Source: Kiritimatiellota bacterium
GTDB taxonomy: Bacteria > Verrucomicrobiota > Kiritimatiellia > JAAZAB01
Assembly: GCA_008636095.1 (NCBI GenBank)
Contig: VSJD01000270.1
Location: 1-10,000, forward strand
Length of the DNA stretch: 10,000 nucleotides
Direction: 5' to 3'
In this document: piece by piece, positions 6,749 to 10,000 of the stretch
How positions within the stretch are numbered: the stretch's first letter is position 1
Layout: each line of letters begins with the position of its first letter
Made by a program: the position numbers and the translations under genes
Notes under the pieces: model-generated
Databases searched by the model: none
What the model saw: the letters and a program-made list of their open reading frames with translations, nothing else
What the model was told of the DNA's origin: nothing

Positions 6749-7216
6749 TTACGTTAAAAGCGCGTTTAATTCCTTCGTTATCACCCCGAGATACTCCGGC
6801 AAGCGCGACTGCAAGATCGGCGACACCGTCTCACCCGGGGCGATCGTCTCCGGCTGGATGCCGAAAATAATGATCCGCTCCGGACACTCGCCCACGCGAC
6901 GCGCCAGGGCAATCAGGTCCAACACATTGCCTTCGTGAAGGGAAAAACATGAAGGCACATCACTGGCGCGCACCGTGTCCGGGGTAAAGCGGCGCATCGT
7001 GCCCGGCGCCGCACCCATGCGGGCGCAATCCAGGATCAAGGCCGTTTTTCGGCCCGCGAGGGCATGGAGCACGGCCATGCCCCCCGTGCCCAATTCCAGG
7101 AAATCCACAGCCGGAAATTCGGCCGCCTTCCGCGCCAGGGCCTCCAATATAACCAGGCCAATCCCTTCGTCCGCAAGAAGCCTGTTGCCCAACCCGATGA
7201 CCACCGTGGGGTTCAT
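6749..7216 (-). CDS. [NiFe] hydrogenase maturation endopeptidase (HybD/HycI family)
   Basis: This family cuts the C-terminal peptide from the large subunit of [NiFe] hydrogenases once nickel is in place. The 155-residue product has the signature VVIGLGNRLLADEGIG near its N-terminus. The three nickel-sensing residues known from E. coli HybD (Glu16, Asp62, His93) have matching counterparts: Glu17, Asp63 and His94. Length is typical (150-165). The start at 7216 gives the usual family N-terminus MNPTVVIG. An in-frame ATG at 7237 would add seven residues and has AAGGA close upstream, so it remains possible. Its likely substrate is the large subunit encoded at 8147-9445 on the same strand, although a + strand gene lies between them. 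It probably has its own promoter in the 66-base divergent gap (7217-7282), where TAATAT (7249-7254, - strand) is a weak -10 candidate. Confidence 0.93.
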   Translation of the reverse strand: MNPTVVIGLGNRLLADEGIGLVILEALARKAAEFPAVDFLELGTGGMAVLHALAGRKTALILDCARMGAAPGTMRRFTPDTVRASDVPSCFSLHEGNVLDLIALARRVGECPERIIIFGIQPETIAPGETVSPILQSRLPEYLGVITKELNALLT

Positions 7217-7243
7217 ATTGATTTCTTTTCTCGGCATTGATCC

Positions 7244-7272
7244 TTTGCATATTACGAGTTTTTTTCTATTAT
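7244..7272 (+). promoter_or_regulatory. Possible promoter for the membrane protein gene
   Basis: TTTGCA (7244-7249) and TATTAT (7267-7272) are spaced by 17 bases in the divergent gap, four and five of six consensus matches. Transcription would begin about four bases before the ATG at 7283. That would give an almost leaderless message, in keeping with the absence of a clear ribosome site. Pattern match only. Confidence 0.25.
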
Positions 7273-7282
7273 TCCAGCGGCT

Positions 7283-8083
7283 ATGAAAAAATACCACTCG
7301 ATTATCAACAGCGCAATTTTTGCGGCGGCTTTTGGTTATCTGGAAGCAGTCGTGGTGATCTATTTGCGTACCATTTTGACGCGCCGACCGGATTGGCAAA
7401 CCATTGAAATCAGCCGCGAAGCGGCTACGATTATAATGCTCGCCGGTTTTGCCATCGCCGCTGGGAAAAATGCCGTTCAGCGTACGGGCGCGTTTTTACT
7501 CTGTTTCGGAATATGGGACATCGTTTATTACCTCGGCTTGAAGATCTGGCTGAATTGGCCCGACAGCCTGATGACGATTGACACCCTGTTTTATATCCCC
7601 TGCACATGGGCGTCGCCCGTTTATATCCCCCTCCTGTTTTCAGGCCTGCTGATTCTGCTGGGCATCATGCTGATGGTCGAATATGGGATTGATCATATTC
7701 GCCGAAGCGCGCGGTGGGGCTTTTACGGCTGGCTGGGTGGTTGTCTGGCAGGCATGGCTCTGGCACCCTTCATCCACCTGCCCATGGCCGTGGCCGCCAT
7801 GGGGCTTGCTTTCTGGTGCGGACTGATTACCGCCGGCATGGGTCTGACCCTGACAATAACCGAGGGATTACACAAGGTTCTGCCCCTGATACTACTGAGC
7901 ACCGTCATCGGCGCCCTGAGCGGGATTTTGGCGCACTTGGCGCGTTCCATGTTTTACATTCGCGCCGCCTCTGCCTCTGCTTCCATCGGACTGGCGGCGC
8001 TGCTTTGTCTGCTGGTTGCCATCACCAGACACGTACGGCGATCACAATTGACAGGCAAAAAAGCTTTGACTCCGAATGGCTAA
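7283..8083 (+). CDS. Conserved-looking multi-pass membrane protein of unknown function
   Basis: I do not recognise a named family. The 266-residue product has about eight hydrophobic segments (roughly 8-30, 48-62, 68-86, 111-133, 145-165, 168-191, 199-217, 231-249) and a short basic C-terminal tail. It looks like an inner-membrane protein without a soluble domain. Polar residues sit in or next to helices in motif-like contexts: FGYLEAVVVIYLR (Glu21, Arg29), SREAATIIML (Glu46), FGIWDIVYYLGLK (Trp78, Asp79), NWPDSL, and IDTLFYIP (Asp100). These give the impression of a conserved family, with charged residues that could handle ions or lipids. It has no cofactor motif (no CxxC or CxxCH, and no obvious heme-ligand histidine pair). 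It is divergent from the protease gene and convergent with the hydrogenase large subunit. No ribosome site is evident. The gene call is firm; the function is unknown. Confidence 0.85.
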   Translation: MKKYHSIINSAIFAAAFGYLEAVVVIYLRTILTRRPDWQTIEISREAATIIMLAGFAIAAGKNAVQRTGAFLLCFGIWDIVYYLGLKIWLNWPDSLMTIDTLFYIPCTWASPVYIPLLFSGLLILLGIMLMVEYGIDHIRRSARWGFYGWLGGCLAGMALAPFIHLPMAVAAMGLAFWCGLITAGMGLTLTITEGLHKVLPLILLSTVIGALSGILAHLARSMFYIRAASASASIGLAALLCLLVAITRHVRRSQLTGKKALTPNG

Positions 8084-8142
8084 ACATTCAAATAGAATTA
8101 ACGATACCGGTTACTGGTCGGCGCTGACGCATCTGCCGGCAT

Positions 8143-8158
8143 GAGTTCATACGAACTC
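8143..8158. repeat. Perfect inverted repeat over the hydrogenase large-subunit stop codon
   Basis: GAGTTC, loop ATAC, GAACTC forms a six-base perfect stem spanning the stop codon of the large subunit (8147-8149). No T-run follows on either strand, so it is at most a weak transcription end or mRNA 3' end structure for the convergent pair. The rest of the 63-base convergent gap (8084-8146) shows nothing else. Confidence 0.4.
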
Positions 8159-9445
8159 GACATTCAGGCAGTGCGTGGAGCAGGAGATGCAGGGATCGTA
8201 GGAGCGGACCAGCATTTCCAATAAAAGCCGGATTTCTTCCGGCGGCCGGTCCAGGATCTGCGGGACAAATGCTTCAAAATCCTTCTGAATATTGGCATGA
8301 TTCTGATTCGTGGGAATGCACAAGTTGGCCTTCAGGCAGTTGCCCTTGTCGTCAAAGGCATAGCGATGGAACAGGATCCCGCGTGGCGCCTCAACCGCAG
8401 CGGCGCCTTCGCCGGCCTTGGGATTTACCATGACCGGCTCGGGCTTGATTCCCGTGGAAAGCAGGTCGTCAATCAGTTCCAGAGCGTGTTCAACCACTTG
8501 CACGGTTTCGACTACCTGCACTACGGTGTTCAAAAACGGATTGCAGACGCCCGGTTTCAAGCCAAACGAAGCCGCGGTCTTTTTTGCCAGCGGCCGCAGG
8601 AACGACGCGTTCAGATTGAACCGGGCCAACGCGCCGACCGCGTACGCGTCGCGATGCCATTTGCACCACTTAGCCGTGGATTGCGGCGAAACGTATTCGT
8701 TGACCACCGATTCAAACTGCCGGACCGGCACGGGAGCAGGCGCATCCGAACTGCCAATGCTCCCGTGATAAAATGTGTAGGTGCCCGGCTCAACCAGCGC
8801 CACATACTCGGTCGCGCGCCTGAAATCCGGCAATTTACCAGCCAGCGCCAGAACCGCTTCCGCCACCTGTACCAACTGCGGCACGGCGGCCTTCAATTTA
8901 GCCTGGAAAGCGCGTAGTTCCGTCTCCGTAGGCAAGCGGGCAAAGCCGCCGGGTTTCAACGTCACCGGATGCGTCATGCGGCCGGCCAGCAGTTCCATAC
9001 CCTCGTTGCCCAGGCGGTGCAGGGCAATGATCGTCTTGACCAGGTCAGGATGGGACGCCACCAGCGGCACAACGGATTTCTGGCCCAGCAGGTCGGGAGC
9101 CACGAGATAGCCCACGTGCAGAACGTGGCTTTCGATGTATTCCGTGTAATGGGTCAGGATGCGCAGGTAATCGGTTTGCTTGGAGACGGAAATGCCCATG
9201 GCGTCCTCAATGGCCTTGATGGCCACCAGGGAGTGCGATACCGAGCAGATGCCGCAAATCCGGGAGACGATCGTCTGGATATCCTGCCAGCTTTTGCCCC
9301 GGACCATGGCCTCAAAAAAGCGGGGCGCTTCCGGCACCTGCCACTCTATTTTTTCGATTTTGCCGTCTTTAAGGTTAATCAGAATATTGCCGTGGCCCTC
9401 CACGCGCGTCACGTGATTAACCTGGATGGAAAGCGTCTTAGACAT
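8147..9445 (-). CDS. Cytoplasmic [NiFe] hydrogenase large (catalytic) subunit, group 3 type
   Basis: This subunit holds the Ni-Fe(CN)2CO centre that splits or forms H2. The 432-residue product shows both cysteine pairs that bind nickel: RICGIC (Cys64, Cys67) and DPCISC (Cys419, Cys422). It also has the N-terminal VTRVEGHGNI and EAPRFFEAMVRG segments typical of soluble group 3 enzymes (sulfhydrogenase alpha or MvhA type). Length fits the group 3b-like size of about 430. After the conserved His425, where the maturation protease is expected to cut, only seven residues remain (CLNVEFV), far shorter than the 15-30 residue extensions of membrane-bound hydrogenases. The ATG at 9445 has GGAGGG five bases upstream (9451-9456). 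It overlaps the end of the small-subunit gene by eight bases, so the two are translationally coupled. Groups 3b and 3c cannot be separated without the genes upstream of the window end. Confidence 0.94.
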   Translation of the reverse strand: MSKTLSIQVNHVTRVEGHGNILINLKDGKIEKIEWQVPEAPRFFEAMVRGKSWQDIQTIVSRICGICSVSHSLVAIKAIEDAMGISVSKQTDYLRILTHYTEYIESHVLHVGYLVAPDLLGQKSVVPLVASHPDLVKTIIALHRLGNEGMELLAGRMTHPVTLKPGGFARLPTETELRAFQAKLKAAVPQLVQVAEAVLALAGKLPDFRRATEYVALVEPGTYTFYHGSIGSSDAPAPVPVRQFESVVNEYVSPQSTAKWCKWHRDAYAVGALARFNLNASFLRPLAKKTAASFGLKPGVCNPFLNTVVQVVETVQVVEHALELIDDLLSTGIKPEPVMVNPKAGEGAAAVEAPRGILFHRYAFDDKGNCLKANLCIPTNQNHANIQKDFEAFVPQILDRPPEEIRLLLEMLVRSYDPCISCSTHCLNVEFV

Positions 9446-10000
9446 GGTTGCCCTCCGGGCGAATACCAAACAGACCCAAGCGGCCCTGCAGGTCATCCAC
9501 CGTCTTATGATAATATTCCATGACGTCATGGGCCGCCTGCACGTTAGGATCATCCACCGCCCCCCGACAGCCGAAGCACCAGGCGCCCTTGGAAGGACAG
9601 CGCGCGCCGCATCCGGCACGGGTCAGCGGGCCCAGGCAAACCTCGTTATATTCATAGCGGCAGATAATTCCCGCCTTCTTACATTCCACGCACACGGGGT
9701 AACTCGGAATGACCGGCATTTTGCCCATCGCCAGGCATCGCACGATAGCGCCAAACTCGCGATTATCAATCGGGCAACCGTGAATTTTTAAATCCACCTT
9801 GACAATTTCATCCAGCGCCTGGGTGGGCGCCGTATTCAGGTGCGAACTGCCGCCCGCCGCGCCATACACGCATTGCCGGACTTCGTTCAGGTCAAAATTG
9901 TTTTTGAGCTTGTTGAGGCCACCAATCGTGGCACAGGCGCCCAGGGCCACCAGTACGCCGGCGCGCGCACGGATTTGCTTCAGCCGCTCCGCGTCTTCCG
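9438..10000 (-). CDS. [NiFe] hydrogenase small (iron-sulfur) subunit, partial
   Basis: The small subunit relays electrons by [4Fe-4S] clusters between the Ni-Fe site and its partner subunit. The visible 187 residues are the C-terminal part; the frame is open through base 10000, so the start lies outside the window. Visible cluster motifs are LGACATIGG and IHGCPIDNREF, which supply the later ligands of the proximal cluster. An eight-cysteine block follows (CVECKKAGIIC, CLGPLTRAGCGARCP, WCFGC), enough for two more [4Fe-4S] clusters. This resembles sulfhydrogenase delta or MvhG/HoxY-type proteins and not the exported small subunits with a Tat signal. The order small-then-large matches the HydD-HydA and MvhG-MvhA arrangements. 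The next upstream gene should therefore be a diaphorase-like, MvhD-like or other electron-transfer subunit. Confidence 0.93.
   Translation of the reverse strand, partial: EDAERLKQIRARAGVLVALGACATIGGLNKLKNNFDLNEVRQCVYGAAGGSSHLNTAPTQALDEIVKVDLKIHGCPIDNREFGAIVRCLAMGKMPVIPSYPVCVECKKAGIICRYEYNEVCLGPLTRAGCGARCPSKGAWCFGCRGAVDDPNVQAAHDVMEYYHKTVDDLQGRLGLFGIRPEGNHV

Noticed and set aside
6735..6752. GTAAAA / TTTTAC hairpin between the rnfE and protease stop codons as a bidirectional terminator
   Set aside because: The stem is six A-T-rich pairs with a single G-C, too weak to call an intrinsic terminator.
8143..8158. GAGTTC-ATAC-GAACTC as a LexA/SOS-type operator
   Set aside because: The half-sites are in the opposite order to GAAC-N4-GTTC, and the position at a stop codon between convergent genes is unsuitable for an operator.

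Overview
The window looks like part of the chromosome of an anaerobic, probably fermentative bacterium. It has a moderately GC-rich, densely packed coding layout. Two redox modules face each other: a complete Rnf ion-pumping ferredoxin:NAD oxidoreductase operon on the + strand, and the end of a cytoplasmic group 3-type [NiFe] hydrogenase operon with its maturation protease on the - strand. The gene order rnfABCDGE is the one seen in many Gram-negative groups. A lipoprotein-type ApbE also suggests a diderm. I cannot name a phylum with confidence; a PVC-type or other uncultivated Gram-negative anaerobe is only a guess.

Region by region: 1-1152 carries apbE, the flavin transferase that loads FMN onto Rnf subunits. 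A 183-base gap follows with a possible promoter. Next comes rnfA-rnfB-rnfC-rnfD, tightly packed with gaps of 26, -4 and 9 bases. The operon is then interrupted by a 240-base non-coding stretch (5174-5413) built around two inverted arms of a 7-base tandem repeat, with a second palindromic motif between them. rnfG follows, then an 80-base gap holding a perfect small hairpin, then rnfE (end 6738). Convergent with rnfE is a hydrogenase maturation endopeptidase (6749-7216, -). Divergent from that is an eight-helix membrane protein of unknown function (7283-8083, +). The large subunit of the [NiFe] hydrogenase (8147-9445, -) and its small subunit (9438 to beyond the window end, -) complete the window.

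How the genes fit together: Rnf moves electrons between reduced ferredoxin and NAD and couples this to Na+ or H+ translocation. ApbE is needed because RnfG and RnfD carry covalent FMN, and both show the expected acceptor threonine (RnfG Thr163 in TGATIS, RnfD Thr174 in TATPL). The hydrogenase would exchange electrons between H2 and a nicotinamide or ferredoxin-type carrier, and the protease trims its large subunit after nickel insertion. Together they suggest a cell that balances ferredoxin, NAD(P)H and H2 pools while conserving energy at the membrane. All core systems here are known families. The least explained parts are the repeat element inside the rnf operon, the very short C-terminal tail of the hydrogenase large subunit, the CxxCxxC tail of RnfE, and the unknown membrane protein.
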